A stretch of DNA of 64,000 nt from Bacillota bacterium (GCA_023395555.1 JAEWYQ010000015.1:1-64000), one strand, 5' to 3'. Positions 6,720 to 15,561 are shown, counted from the first letter of the stretch. Notes: generated by a model from the sequence alone, not told the origin. A program made the numbers and translations.

Positions 6720-7211
6720 TTATATCTCAGCTTGAAGCTTTTCGTCCTTTGCTACGACCTCGTCTACCATGTTCTGTTTCATTTTCTCCAGTTGATCCGC
6801 CAGCGCCTCGTCCTGGATTGCCAGCATCTGTGCAGCGAGAATACCTGCATTGTCCGCACCGTCAATGGCTACGGTGGCAACGGGAATGCCCTTTGGCATC
6901 TGAACCGTGGACAGGAGGGAATCCAGTCCATCCATCGTTGAGGATTTGATGGGAATGCCGATGACCGGAAGGGTGGTGTGGGCGGCGATGATTCCTGCAA
7001 GGTGAGCGGCCTTACCGGCTGCGCAGATGATTACACCAAAACCGTTATTCCTGGCAGAGGCGGCAAAATCACAGGCAAGCTTGGGGGTTCGGTGTGCGCT
7101 CATTACATGTACCTCAACATCAATACCAAAACCCTTCAGGGTATTGATTGCGCCCTTTACTACAGGGAGATCACTGTCACTGCCCATTAGAACTGCTACT
7201 TTTTTACTCAT
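6720..7211 (-). CDS. purE: N5-carboxyaminoimidazole ribonucleotide mutase
   Basis: 163 residues, the normal length of class I PurE. Typical motifs are the N-terminal phosphate/ribose site MGSDSDLPV, the catalytic His in SAHRTP (about residue 45), and GKAAHLAGIIAAHTTLPVIGIPI in the middle. The enzyme moves the carboxyl group of N5-CAIR to C4 to give CAIR in purine synthesis. An AAGGAG is placed 7 nt before ATG 7211. No other purine genes are adjacent and no purine riboswitch was recognised upstream. It is transcribed toward the rhodanese gene. Confidence 0.95.
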   Translation of the reverse strand: MSKKVAVLMGSDSDLPVVKGAINTLKGFGIDVEVHVMSAHRTPKLACDFAASARNNGFGVIICAAGKAAHLAGIIAAHTTLPVIGIPIKSSTMDGLDSLLSTVQMPKGIPVATVAIDGADNAGILAAQMLAIQDEALADQLEKMKQNMVDEVVAKDEKLQAEI

Positions 7212-7574
7212 TATCCATTCTCCTTTAAATCGGTCTGCCTACAACTAATACTGAGGTGAATTTTAATATACTTTATTTATCAGATGATGTCAATTATAAT
7301 TAAATTTGTTTCATAAAATATGTGAAGAAACATCCAAAGCAATCATTTCGCCCTCTTATTATCTGCTAAGGCGGCAAAAGAGAGAAAACAGAGAATATTA
7401 GGAAAATCAACGGATGCCCCGAAGTGCGATGCTAGAAAGCAAGTTCTTCAGGGTTTTGTGTTTTAGTGGAAAATTTCATGATTTTATGCTAGTATTATTT
7501 AAAAGTACAATTTACAAGGAAGTACATAGAGTAACGGTCGATCGCTATGAACCGCATGGAAAGAGGTGAACGGG
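7212..7574. other. AT-rich divergent intergenic region
   Basis: About 360 bp between the divergent purE (minus) and terpenoid-cyclase-fold gene (plus). It should hold promoters for both, but I see no convincing -35/-10 pair, riboswitch or hairpin. No open frame here looks coding. Confidence 0.5.
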
Positions 7575-8414
7575 ATGGCTATAAAGAAACAATATGAAGC
7601 AGATGTTGAAGCGATATTGTCCCATAGATATGATAACGGAGCTGACCTTTGGACTACGCCTGACAGGCGTCTCATAAAAGGTGCGCCATTCTCAACTTTG
7701 GAGAGCGTAATGTATCTGTTGGAATTGGGCATGGAACCCACAGAACCTTTGCTGAAAGAAGCCGCCGAATTAATCTTTGGCACCTGGCAGGAGGACGGAC
7801 GTTTCAAGTTGTACCCTCAAGGCGCTGTTTATCCATGCCAAACAATTCACGCCGCCAATGTGCTTTGTCACATGGGGTATGCTTCCGATGCCAGACTGCA
7901 AAAAACTTTGCAGCATCTTTTCGATACCCAGTATACGGACGGCGGATGGCGCTGCAATAAATTCAGTTTTGGCAGGGGTCCGGAAACGGAATATTCAAAT
8001 CCCTTTCCAACGCTCACTGCCCTGGACACGTTCCGCTTCACCGACTATGGGAGCAAAGAACCGGCGCTTGACAAGGCTGTGGATTTTTTGTTGGAGCATT
8101 GGACAATCAGAAAACCCATTGGCCCGTGCCACTATGGAATTGGCACATTATTCATGCAAGTGGAATACCCTTTCCGCAATTACAATCTTTTTGTCTATGT
8201 CTATGTTTTATCATTTTACAATAGAGCAAAGACGGACCAACGGTTTCTCCAAGCCTTGAAAACATTGGAAGCCAAGATTGAGGATGGGCAGATTGTGACC
8301 GGGCGCGTTGTTCCTAAGCTGGCAGGGCTTTCTTTCTGTAAAAAAGGTAAAAAAAGCGAATTGGCAACCATACGTTATCATGAAATTTTGCAAAACCTTA
8401 AAATAAAGAGATAG
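7575..8414 (+). CDS. prenyltransferase/squalene-cyclase-fold (alpha/alpha toroid) protein
   Basis: 279 residues. It contains repeated motifs of the terpenoid cyclase/protein prenyltransferase fold: TWQEDGRFKLYP, DTQYTDGGWRCNKF and NPFPTLTALDTFRF, each a helix pair with G-x-W/F elements. No DxDD or DCTAE cyclase acid motif is visible, so catalytic cyclase activity is doubtful; it may be a binding protein of this fold. ATG 7575 follows AGAGG by 8 nt; the GTG at 7566 overlaps that site. A decayed relative (9585-9985) and a small-molecule kinase gene lie next to it, so the three may have formed a resistance or modification cassette (inference). Confidence 0.6.
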   Translation: MAIKKQYEADVEAILSHRYDNGADLWTTPDRRLIKGAPFSTLESVMYLLELGMEPTEPLLKEAAELIFGTWQEDGRFKLYPQGAVYPCQTIHAANVLCHMGYASDARLQKTLQHLFDTQYTDGGWRCNKFSFGRGPETEYSNPFPTLTALDTFRFTDYGSKEPALDKAVDFLLEHWTIRKPIGPCHYGIGTLFMQVEYPFRNYNLFVYVYVLSFYNRAKTDQRFLQALKTLEAKIEDGQIVTGRVVPKLAGLSFCKKGKKSELATIRYHEILQNLKIKR

Positions 8415-8509
8415 TCTGGATTTGCAGTATAAGCTAATACATAGATGGATTATTGATACAATATGCAGATAAACAGAAATGGGTCAAATATCCGAAGAGG
8501 TATCACATA

Positions 8510-9466
8510 ATGATTAAAAAAATGGAACGGATGCTTTACAGTGAATATGGTATACAGGCGCTATCCTTACAAGAGATTCCTCCGGGGTGGTCTGCTTCGG
8601 CATGGAAGGTGAATGCCGAATGCGGTGATTATTTTTTGAAAGTGTACCATAAGCACAAGCCTTCTACAAAGAGCTGGGTTGCAAGAATCGGCGATTATAT
8701 GCCGGTAGTTCTTTGGCTGTACGAAAACAAGGGGCTTCAAGGGAAAATGACCGCACCGCTTCTCACAAAGGATGGGGCTTATAAATGGGAGGATACAGCT
8801 TTTCTGTACATGGTATTTCCTTTTATTGACGGACAAACCATAGGCAGCGATAAGCTGAAACCGGCGCAAGTGTGCGAAATTGCACAGATTATTTCCGAAC
8901 TGCATTCCTATGGCGCTGAGATACCGGTGCCAACGGATATCTTGAGGGAGACATTTGATGTTTCTTTTTGTACTGTTTTAAGCGACCGGCTTAAGAATAT
9001 ACACAATGCTATCCAACTTAAGGGGATGCTGGCACCGTATCAGGATACACTTATCCAAGCAATGGAAACGCTTCAAGAACTGGCGGATTTGCTGCGCAAC
9101 TCCAAAATACAGTATGTTCTGTGCCACACAGACATTCACGGCTGGAATCTTATGCAATCGAGCAAGCTCATCCTGATTGATTGGGAGGGATTGAAACTTG
9201 CGCCTGCTGAAGCCGATCTCTTTTCGTTTACTGAAACATTCTTTTTTGAATATGCATGGGAAGATGTTATGTCTATTTACCGAACTGTGCACAAGGATTA
9301 TCGGGTTAATGCCGATGCAATACGTTTTTACAGATTAAGGCGCAGGTTGGAAGATATTTTTGAGTTCGTGGAACGCATCCTGTTTGATAATCTCGCTCAG
9401 GATGATGCGAACCGGTCTCTTCGTTATCTGAAACAGGAGTGCGATTTGCTGAATACTGTGCTCTGA
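8510..9466 (+). CDS. aminoglycoside phosphotransferase (APH) family kinase
   Basis: 318 residues with a protein-kinase-like fold. The catalytic loop is HTDIHGWNLM (H-x-D-x4-N) and the metal-binding motif LIDWEG follows, as in APH and choline-kinase-type enzymes. The N-terminal lobe has YFLKVY with the likely ATP-binding Lys. The spacing and size resemble the spectinomycin/homoserine kinase-like branch; the acceptor cannot be deduced. ATG 8510 follows GAAGAGG by 9 nt, while the earlier TTG at 8453 has no ribosome binding site. It lies 95 bp downstream of the cyclase-fold gene on the same strand. Confidence 0.8.
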   Translation: MIKKMERMLYSEYGIQALSLQEIPPGWSASAWKVNAECGDYFLKVYHKHKPSTKSWVARIGDYMPVVLWLYENKGLQGKMTAPLLTKDGAYKWEDTAFLYMVFPFIDGQTIGSDKLKPAQVCEIAQIISELHSYGAEIPVPTDILRETFDVSFCTVLSDRLKNIHNAIQLKGMLAPYQDTLIQAMETLQELADLLRNSKIQYVLCHTDIHGWNLMQSSKLILIDWEGLKLAPAEADLFSFTETFFFEYAWEDVMSIYRTVHKDYRVNADAIRFYRLRRRLEDIFEFVERILFDNLAQDDANRSLRYLKQECDLLNTVL

Positions 9467-9584
9467 TGCGAACCACGTGACTCACAAATTTCCAGTCTGA
9501 CGGGCAAGCCAGCCTCCTGTAGTAAGCATGATCAGTTGGATACAAGACTTAAACAACATTAAATCTATTTCAAAGGAGTGTAAT

Positions 9585-9985
9585 ATGGACACTGCATTAA
9601 TTTTAAGGATTGCTCATGAAAAAAAACGAGTATTTAAGCAATAACGAAATTTCTCATTTATTAAGTCAATCCGAACTGGTCGGCAAGCTCACCGGAGATT
9701 TTGCGGAGCACCCTTTATTTGCTGTGTATCGAGTTATGGGACTGTGTGAGATCCCCTATGTTGAAAGATTGCCTTACACCCAAAAAGTGATTGATTATAT
9801 AAATCAAAGCATTGCCACAACAGAAGGATTTTCATGCTTGGGTGGAGTGGAAGAAATTGTCCCCTGCTACAATGCGATGTTGTTAGAAGCCTATTGCCGG
9901 CTTGGGCTTGCTGCCAGTAAAGAGGCGCAAGCGGCTTTAAGCTGGATCAAACAATATCAGCTTTTGTACCGGCCGTTTCGGTATT
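9585..9985 (+). pseudogene. decayed cyclase-fold gene with A8 frameshift and lost 3' end
   Basis: AAAGGAG precedes ATG 9585, which opens a 19-codon frame (MDTALILRIAHEKK...). At a run of eight A residues (9619-9626) a one-base shift would join it to the longer frame that continues KNEYLSNNEISHLL and runs to a stop at 10003. The downstream part (EEIVPCYNAMLLEAYCRLGLAASKEAQAALSWIKQYQ) resembles VYPCQTIHAANVLCHMGYASD in the neighbour at 7575-8414, so the gene seems to be a relative. Homology stops near 9970, where a glutathione peroxidase fragment begins in another frame. Translation from ATG 9616 alone would give a 129-residue truncated product. Confidence 0.55.
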
Positions 9986-9988
9986 TCC

Positions 9989-10204
9989 TTCCGCCAATTC
10001 GATAAAATCGATGTCAATGGGGAGAACGAAAGCCAGCTCTATACATGGCTAAAATCTCAGCGAGGCGGCCTTGGTGGGTCCAATATCAAGTGGAATTTCA
10101 CTAAATTTCTTGTAAATATAAAGGGCGAGGTTGTTGCCCGCTATGGATCTGCCAAAACCCCGGCAGCCCTTGAAAAGAGTATTGTTAAGCTTTTGGAGGA
10201 ATAA
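9989..10204 (+). pseudogene. glutathione peroxidase C-terminal fragment
   Basis: An open stretch without a start codon encodes FDKIDVNGENESQLYTWLK, then IKWNFTKFLVNIKGEVVARY and ends KSIVKLLEE. These are the hallmark C-terminal motifs of glutathione/thioredoxin peroxidases (KIDVNG, W-N-F-x-K-F-L-V with the catalytic Trp and Asn). The N-terminal half with the catalytic Cys is missing; the sequence abruptly joins the end of the decayed cyclase-fold gene. This marks a deletion or recombination junction near 9975-9990. Confidence 0.75.
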
Positions 10205-10221
10205 TATTAATAAATTTCTAC

Positions 10222-10251
10222 TTGACAAGAATATTTATTCACTGTTATAAT
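10222..10251 (+). promoter_or_regulatory. sigma-A promoter of the trp operon
   Basis: TTGACA at 10222-10227 and TATAAT at 10246-10251 with an 18-bp spacer, both perfect consensus hexamers. The transcription start would be near 10258, at the start of the T-box leader. Confidence 0.85.
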
Positions 10252-10257
10252 TCGCTT

Positions 10258-10541
10258 AATAACAGAAACCGTTGAGCAAGAGAAGTAAGAGTCCGGATTT
10301 GTATACAGAGAGCCGCTAATGGTGGGAATGCGGTTACAATAGGAATTCTGAATGGACTTGTGAGGGAAGCTTGAAATCATTAAGAATGAAAGTAGACGCT
10401 TACGGGAACCCTGTCCGTTATCAGTGGGGTGCATATGATAGTATGCAGAATGAGAGGATGTATTAATAATACATCAAACCGGGTGGTACCGCAGAAGCTG
10501 AAGCTTTTGTCCCTGTAATAGCAGGGGCAAGGGCTTTTTTT
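10258..10541 (+). promoter_or_regulatory. tryptophan T-box leader with terminator/antiterminator
   Basis: The roughly 285-nt leader between promoter and trpE has T-box landmarks: an AGTAAGAG stem-I element near 10285, GGTGGGAATGCGG near 10321-10333, and the highly conserved antiterminator bulge GGGTGGTACCGC at 10481-10492. A terminator hairpin (10507-10515 with 10522-10530) ends in seven T residues at 10535-10541. The specifier position in CTGAATGGACTTG reads TGG (10353-10355), the Trp codon, followed by A as usual. Uncharged tRNA-Trp would bind the specifier and the bulge, stabilise the antiterminator and allow trp expression. Confidence 0.92.
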
Positions 10542-10631
10542 AATGCAATCAGGACTGCATCCTAATTCTTGCATTTATGCATAAAGGAATGAACTGTTAT
10601 AGAATAAAATAAGACGAAACCAAGAAAGGAG

Positions 10632-10652
10632 TTTTCATCCCCTGGATGAAAA
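10632..10652 (+). promoter_or_regulatory. hairpin next to the trpE ribosome binding site
   Basis: TTTTCATCC (10632-10640) and GGATGAAAA (10644-10652) form a perfect 9-bp stem with a 3-nt loop. It lies between an AAAGGAG (10625-10631) and the AAGGTG used by trpE. It may affect trpE translation; no terminator T-run follows. Confidence 0.45.
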
Positions 10653-10665
10653 TAAGGTGAGAAAT

Positions 10666-12138
10666 ATGGTAACTCCCAGCCGCAAGGAAGTGGAACTATT
10701 GAAAAAAGAATATCACATGGTACCGATCTGTAAGGAAATCTATGCGGATATTATTACGCCCATTACCTTATTGCGTAAGATATCGCAGATCAGCGAGAGG
10801 TATTACCTGCTGGAAAGCATTGAAGGCGGAGAAAAATGGGGAAGGTATTCCTTCCTGGGCTTTGACCCTATCGTACATGTAACCTGTAAGAACCACAGAG
10901 TAATGATTGACCGGGGCAGCGGGCAGGAGCCGGCAGAAGGGGAGCCTTTTCAGATACTGCGGGATCTGCTTCATCAATACAGGGCACCAAGACTGGCCGG
11001 GATGCCTCCTTTCACCGGCGGTCTGGTTGGTTATTTTGGCTATGAGATGATTGGCTATGCGGAACCTGTATTAAAGCTGAGAAACAGTGAGTTTCATGAT
11101 TTTGATTTGATGCTGTTTGATAAAGTGATCGCCTATGACCATCTGAAGCAGAAGATCTGTATTGTGGTAAATATGAATACAGAGGATGCACGGAATGCAG
11201 GGCAGGAGGGTGATCCATATGATAATGCAGTATCTGAGCTGGAGCGGCTGACCGCCCTGATCCTGGAGCCGGTAATCTTCCCGAAGGAGAGCGTTGCGGG
11301 AAAACCGGACTTTACCTGCAATGTATCGAAAGAGGAGTATTGCGGGCTGGTGGAGAAGACGAAGGAATATATCGTGAACGGGGATATCTTTCAAGCGGTA
11401 ATCTCCAGGCGTTTTGAGACGGATTACGAAGAGAGCCTGTTAAATGCCTACCGGGTACTCAGAACTACCAATCCATCCCCTTATATGGTATTCCTGCAGA
11501 ACAAGGAGGTTCAGTTAATGTCGGCATCTCCGGAAACTTTGATCCGGCTGAAGGATGGACGGCTCACTACTTTCCCCATCGCAGGCTCCAGGCCGAGGGG
11601 CGGGAATGCAGAGGAGGATGAAGCCCTGGAGAGGGAACTGCTCGCCGATGAGAAGGAGCTTTCCGAGCACAATATGCTGGTGGATCTGGCAAGAAACGAT
11701 ATCGGCAGAATTGCCGAATACAAGAGTGTTAAGGTTATGGAATATAAGAAAATCCAGAAATACTCCAGAATTATGCACATTACTTCGGAGGTGGAGGGAA
11801 TCCTCCGTAAGGGCATGGATGCCCTGGATGCCATCAATGCAATCCTTCCGGCGGGAACCCTGTCGGGAGCCCCTAAGATCCGGGCCTGTGAGATCATAGA
11901 GGAGCTGGAGAAGGCACCCAGAGGGATCTATGGAGGAGCCATAGGATATATTGACTTTACCGGTAATATGGACACCTGTATCGCCATCCGGATGGCGGTA
12001 AAAAAGGATGGCAAGGTATATGTCCAGGCCGGAGGAGGCATTGTCGCCGACAGCGTGCCGGAGAAGGAATATGAGGAATCCGGCAATAAAGCCAGGGCGG
12101 TAATTGAGGCGATTATCAATGCCGGGGATGTGGTATAA
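10666..12138 (+). CDS. trpE: anthranilate synthase component I
   Basis: 490 residues, normal TrpE length. The N-terminal LLES motif (YYLLESIEGGEKWGRYSFLG) belongs to the tryptophan feedback site. The C-terminal chorismate-binding domain shows SPETLIRL, PIAGSRPRG, the HNMLVDLARNDIGR segment, LPAGTLSGAPKIRA and YGGAIGYIDFTGNMD. With TrpG it converts chorismate and glutamine to anthranilate. ATG 10666 follows AAGGTG; GTG 10657 lies inside that site. It is the first gene of the trp operon and sits behind the Trp T-box. A 166-bp gap to trpG is the largest inside the operon and has no terminator. Confidence 0.97.
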   Translation: MVTPSRKEVELLKKEYHMVPICKEIYADIITPITLLRKISQISERYYLLESIEGGEKWGRYSFLGFDPIVHVTCKNHRVMIDRGSGQEPAEGEPFQILRDLLHQYRAPRLAGMPPFTGGLVGYFGYEMIGYAEPVLKLRNSEFHDFDLMLFDKVIAYDHLKQKICIVVNMNTEDARNAGQEGDPYDNAVSELERLTALILEPVIFPKESVAGKPDFTCNVSKEEYCGLVEKTKEYIVNGDIFQAVISRRFETDYEESLLNAYRVLRTTNPSPYMVFLQNKEVQLMSASPETLIRLKDGRLTTFPIAGSRPRGGNAEEDEALERELLADEKELSEHNMLVDLARNDIGRIAEYKSVKVMEYKKIQKYSRIMHITSEVEGILRKGMDALDAINAILPAGTLSGAPKIRACEIIEELEKAPRGIYGGAIGYIDFTGNMDTCIAIRMAVKKDGKVYVQAGGGIVADSVPEKEYEESGNKARAVIEAIINAGDVV

Positions 12139-12304
12139 AATAAAACCGGAGTTATTATGCAGTATAAAATATAACCGCTTTTATTATAGGAGCAGTTCAC
12201 AAGCGGATTCTTTCTTTCCCATTAATTTTAAGCGTGAAAACAGGCCGCAGCATGGACGTTGATGCAAAGGAATGAGAATGATTCAAAAGGAGGCGGGCGT
12301 TAAT

Positions 12305-12889
12305 ATGATATTATTGATTGATAATTATGACAGCTTTACTTATAATCTGGTGCAGCTTGCCGGCGGCATGGGTGCCGATATGAAGGTAATACGCAACGAC
12401 GAAATGACGCTGGAGGAGATCAGAGCGTTGAAACCAACCCACATTATTCTGTCTCCGGGGCCGGGATACCCGAAGGATGCCGGGATATGCGAGGAGGTTA
12501 TAGAACAGCTTAAGGGAGAGGTTCCGATCCTTGGGGTATGCCTGGGACATCAGGCTATCTGTGAGGTCTTCGGGGCACAGATTACTCTGGCAAAGCGTCT
12601 CATGCACGGAAAGCAGAGCAGCATCCACATTGCCAACGGAGCCAGGGTATTTCATGGGCTGCCTCCCATCATTCAGGCAGCCAGATATCATTCCCTGATA
12701 GCCAGTAAGGAGACCCTGCCGGATGACCTGCTGGTGATTGCAGAGGATGAGGAGGGAGAGATTATGGCGGTGAAGCATCGGCGATATGAGATCTACGGCC
12801 TGCAGTTTCATCCGGAATCCATTCTGACGCCCCAGGGAGAAGTGATTATGAAGAATTTCCTGGAGACAGGCAAAGCACCGATTCACTGA
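12305..12889 (+). CDS. trpG: anthranilate synthase component II, glutamine amidotransferase
   Basis: 194 residues, class I glutamine amidotransferase. The oxyanion and nucleophile elbow is GVCLGHQAI (Cys near residue 79), and the catalytic His-Glu pair is in LQFHPESILT. It starts MILLIDNYDSFTYNL, typical for TrpG/PabA. It supplies ammonia from glutamine to TrpE; it could also serve PabB, since no separate pabA is in the window. AAAGGAGG lies 11 nt before ATG 12305. It lies between trpE and trpD in the operon. Confidence 0.95.
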   Translation: MILLIDNYDSFTYNLVQLAGGMGADMKVIRNDEMTLEEIRALKPTHIILSPGPGYPKDAGICEEVIEQLKGEVPILGVCLGHQAICEVFGAQITLAKRLMHGKQSSIHIANGARVFHGLPPIIQAARYHSLIASKETLPDDLLVIAEDEEGEIMAVKHRRYEIYGLQFHPESILTPQGEVIMKNFLETGKAPIH

Positions 12890-12975
12890 CGCAAAGAACA
12901 GATATGGCTGGCTGATGGAGAAACAGGAACCATAACTTTTTGGAATACCGCGAGGCGGTACGATGGAGGGAATCT

Positions 12976-13983
12976 ATGATACAACAGGCAATCTATAAGG
13001 TATTAAACAGAGAGCATCTGACTTTGGAAGAGACCAAGGCAGTGATGGATGAAATCATGAGCGGGAATGCGACCAATGCCCAGATCGCCGGTTTCGTTAC
13101 CGCAATCCGGATGAAGGGTGAGACCATCGATGAGATCACTGCCTGCGCCATGATTATGAGAAAATACGGACAAAAGCTTAAGACTACCGGGGATGTCCTT
13201 GACATCGTAGGAACAGGGGGAGACGAAGCCTTTACTTTTAATATCTCCACCATCTCCTCCCTGATTATATCCGCTGCCGGGATTCCCGTGGCAAAGCATG
13301 GCAACCGGAGTGTTTCCAGCAAATGCGGAAGCGCGGATGTATTGGAGGCGCTAGGAGTGAAGATCGATATTCCGGCGGAGAAAAGCGAGGAAATCTTGAA
13401 GGAAATTGGAATCTGCTTCTTATTTGCCCCGCTGTACCACTCCTCAATGAAATACGCCGCACCGGTGAGAAGAGAGCTGGGAGTCAGGACAATATTCAAT
13501 ATTCTCGGCCCCCTGTCCAGCCCTGCCGATGCCAATCTCCAGCTGTTAGGGGTCTATGATGAGAATCTGGTGGAGCCCATGGCCAGGGTGCTGGCGAACC
13601 TGGGAGTGAAGCGTGCCATGGTGGTTCATGGGCATGATGGACTGGATGAGGTGTCTCTGAGTGCGAAGACCACCGTATGCGAGGTGAACGGCGGTCAGGT
13701 CAACAGCTTCTTCCTGGATCCCCGTCAATTCGGCTTTGAATATTGCAAGCCGGAGGAGCTGGTAGGGGGCGACCCGGAGCAGAATGCCGGGACAGCGAGA
13801 AGCATTCTACAGGGAGAGCGGGGGCCGAAGAGGGATATCGTACTGCTGAACAGCGCTGTCTGCCTCTACATGTCCTATAACAATATCACCCTGCGGGAAT
13901 GTGTGAAGCTGGCGGCTGAGACCATTGACAGCGGCAGAGCCATGGAACAGTTAAACCGGTTTATACATTTATCGAATGCTTGA
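12976..13983 (+). CDS. trpD: anthranilate phosphoribosyltransferase
   Basis: 335 residues with all expected motifs: GTGGDE (79-84) for the PRPP diphosphate, NIST (89-92), KHGNRS (107-112), VRRELGVRTIFNILGPL for anthranilate binding and GHDGLDEVS for Mg2+. It transfers phosphoribose from PRPP to anthranilate. ATG 12976 follows GGAGGG by 5 nt; the longer frame to 12940 lacks a ribosome binding site. Compare with the second trpD-like gene at the end of this operon, in which several of these residues are changed. Confidence 0.95.
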   Translation: MIQQAIYKVLNREHLTLEETKAVMDEIMSGNATNAQIAGFVTAIRMKGETIDEITACAMIMRKYGQKLKTTGDVLDIVGTGGDEAFTFNISTISSLIISAAGIPVAKHGNRSVSSKCGSADVLEALGVKIDIPAEKSEEILKEIGICFLFAPLYHSSMKYAAPVRRELGVRTIFNILGPLSSPADANLQLLGVYDENLVEPMARVLANLGVKRAMVVHGHDGLDEVSLSAKTTVCEVNGGQVNSFFLDPRQFGFEYCKPEELVGGDPEQNAGTARSILQGERGPKRDIVLLNSAVCLYMSYNNITLRECVKLAAETIDSGRAMEQLNRFIHLSNA

Positions 13984-14027
13984 TCTTCGGTAATTATATT
14001 AATATTTGCAGAAAGGCGGTGTCGGAT

Positions 14028-14855
14028 ATGATATTGGATACCATTGCAGCATCGACGAAGATACGGGTGGAACAGGCGAAGGGCAGGCTGCCCCAGGAGG
14101 AATTAAAAGGTAAGATTTATTGCCCGGAGGGGATCCGGAATTTCCATAACAGAAAGGCATTTGCCTTTGAACAGGCATTGAATAAGAGAAATAGAGGCGG
14201 CCCTGTTTCCTTTATCTGTGAGGTTAAGAAGGCTTCCCCGTCCAAAGGGGTCATTGCAGAGGATTTTCCCTATCTGGATATTGCTCTGGATTATGTGTCC
14301 GCCGGTGCGGATGCCATATCCGTATTGACCGAACCGGAGTATTTCAAGGGAGATGACCGGTATCTGTCGGAAATCAGCAGGGAGGTTCCGATACCGGTAT
14401 TGAGGAAGGACTTTACCCTGGACGAATATCAGATCTATGAGGCTAAGCTGCTGGGAGCGGATGCGGTGCTGCTGATCTGTTCCCTGCTGGATACGGTCAA
14501 GCTTAGGGATTATCTTGCTCTTTGCCATGAGCTGGGGATGTCGGCACTGGTGGAAACCCATTCCGCGGAGGAGATCGCTTCGGCATTGGAGGCGGGAGCA
14601 AGAATCATCGGAGTGAATAACCGGAACTTAAAGACTTTCCAGGTGGATATCCAAAATAGCATTCGTCTCCGCAGTCTGGTGCCGGAGAATATCATCTTTG
14701 TTGCGGAAAGCGGAATTCAAAATCCGGAAGATGTTGCCGCCCTTAGAGCCGCCGGAGTAGATGCGGTGCTGATTGGTGAGACACTGATGCGCAGCGGAAA
14801 TAAAAAAGAAGAGCTGGAGTTTTTACGGGGAAGGGGTAAATGTGACAAAGATTAA
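14028..14855 (+). CDS. trpC: indole-3-glycerol phosphate synthase
   Basis: 275 residues, (beta/alpha)8 barrel. Catalytic regions are visible: CEVKKASPSKG (catalytic Lys), LRKDFTLDEYQIYEAKLLGADAVLLI (second Lys and Glu), GVNNRNLKTF, FVAESGI and VLIGETLM. It closes the indole ring from CdRP. ATG 14028 is preceded by AAAGGCGG. Its 3' end overlaps trpF by 14 bp, indicating translational coupling. Confidence 0.96.
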   Translation: MILDTIAASTKIRVEQAKGRLPQEELKGKIYCPEGIRNFHNRKAFAFEQALNKRNRGGPVSFICEVKKASPSKGVIAEDFPYLDIALDYVSAGADAISVLTEPEYFKGDDRYLSEISREVPIPVLRKDFTLDEYQIYEAKLLGADAVLLICSLLDTVKLRDYLALCHELGMSALVETHSAEEIASALEAGARIIGVNNRNLKTFQVDIQNSIRLRSLVPENIIFVAESGIQNPEDVAALRAAGVDAVLIGETLMRSGNKKEELEFLRGRGKCDKD

Positions 14856-15561
14856 GATCTGTGGATTATCAAGACCTGTGGATATTATAGCGGTAAATGA
14901 GGCACTGCCGGATTATATTGGATTTGTGTTCGCTAAGAGCCGGAGACAGATCTCGGAAGAAACAGCCTCAGAATTGCGAAGGTTCCTTCATCCTGCCGTC
15001 AAAGTAGTGGGAGTGTTTGTCAATGAAGACCCGGAACGGATACAGCGGCTGTGTGAAAGGAATATAATTGATCTGGTTCAGCTTCATGGTGATGAGGAAG
15101 CGGATTATGTCTCGGAGCTGCGCAGCAGGATTAATTGTCCGATCATACAAGCCGTGCGGATTGGAGAACCCAAATCACCGGTAAGTAGATCAAAGGGAGT
15201 TTCAAACCGTGCAGAGGAAGGAAGAGAGCAAAAGATAACGGAGGGAATGGAATGCCTGCCGGAGAATGTTGTCAAGGAAATACAGGAAAACAGATCGGAA
15301 TTCTTCGGGGACTATCTTCTCTTTGACACCTACCGAAAGGATCAATACGGTGGCAGCGGAGAGAGCTTCGACTGGTCTATGATACCCAAGGCATCCCGGC
15401 CCTGCTTTCTTGCCGGAGGAATTCACAGCGGGAATGTGGAGCAGGCATTGCGGCAATGCCTGCCCTATTGTGTGGATGTCAGCAGCGGGGTGGAGACGGA
15501 CGGATACAAGGATGCGGCGAAGATACAGGAAATTGTAAATAAAGTCAGGAGGTTAGGATAA
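14842..15561 (+). CDS. trpF: phosphoribosylanthranilate isomerase with an internal insertion
   Basis: 239 residues, longer than the usual about 200-210. GTG 14842 is the start ([10 protein letters not shown]), 5 nt after a purine-rich GGGGAAGGGG. The general base Cys is in KICGLS and the general acid Asp in [15 protein letters not shown] and [10 protein letters not shown] are standard barrel motifs. The extra residues are a charged segment around [17 protein letters not shown] to [11 protein letters not shown], inserted between the QAVRIGEP strand and the LLFDT strand, where the family normally has a short helix. It isomerises PRA to CdRP. The stop overlaps the trpB start by one base. Confidence 0.94.
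   Translation: MTKIKICGLSRPVDIIAVNEALPDYIGFVFAKSRRQISEETASELRRFLHPAVKVVGVFVNEDPERIQRLCERNIIDLVQLHGDEEADYVSELRSRINCPIIQAVRIGEPKSPVSRSKGVSNRAEEGREQKITEGMECLPENVVKEIQENRSEFFGDYLLFDTYRKDQYGGSGESFDWSMIPKASRPCFLAGGIHSGNVEQALRQCLPYCVDVSSGVETDGYKDAAKIQEIVNKVRRLG

Noticed and set aside
6590..6949. 119-codon plus-strand open frame overlapping purE
   Set aside because: It begins inside the 16-bp repeat array and then runs antisense to purE, whose motifs are unambiguous; there is no convincing ribosome binding site.
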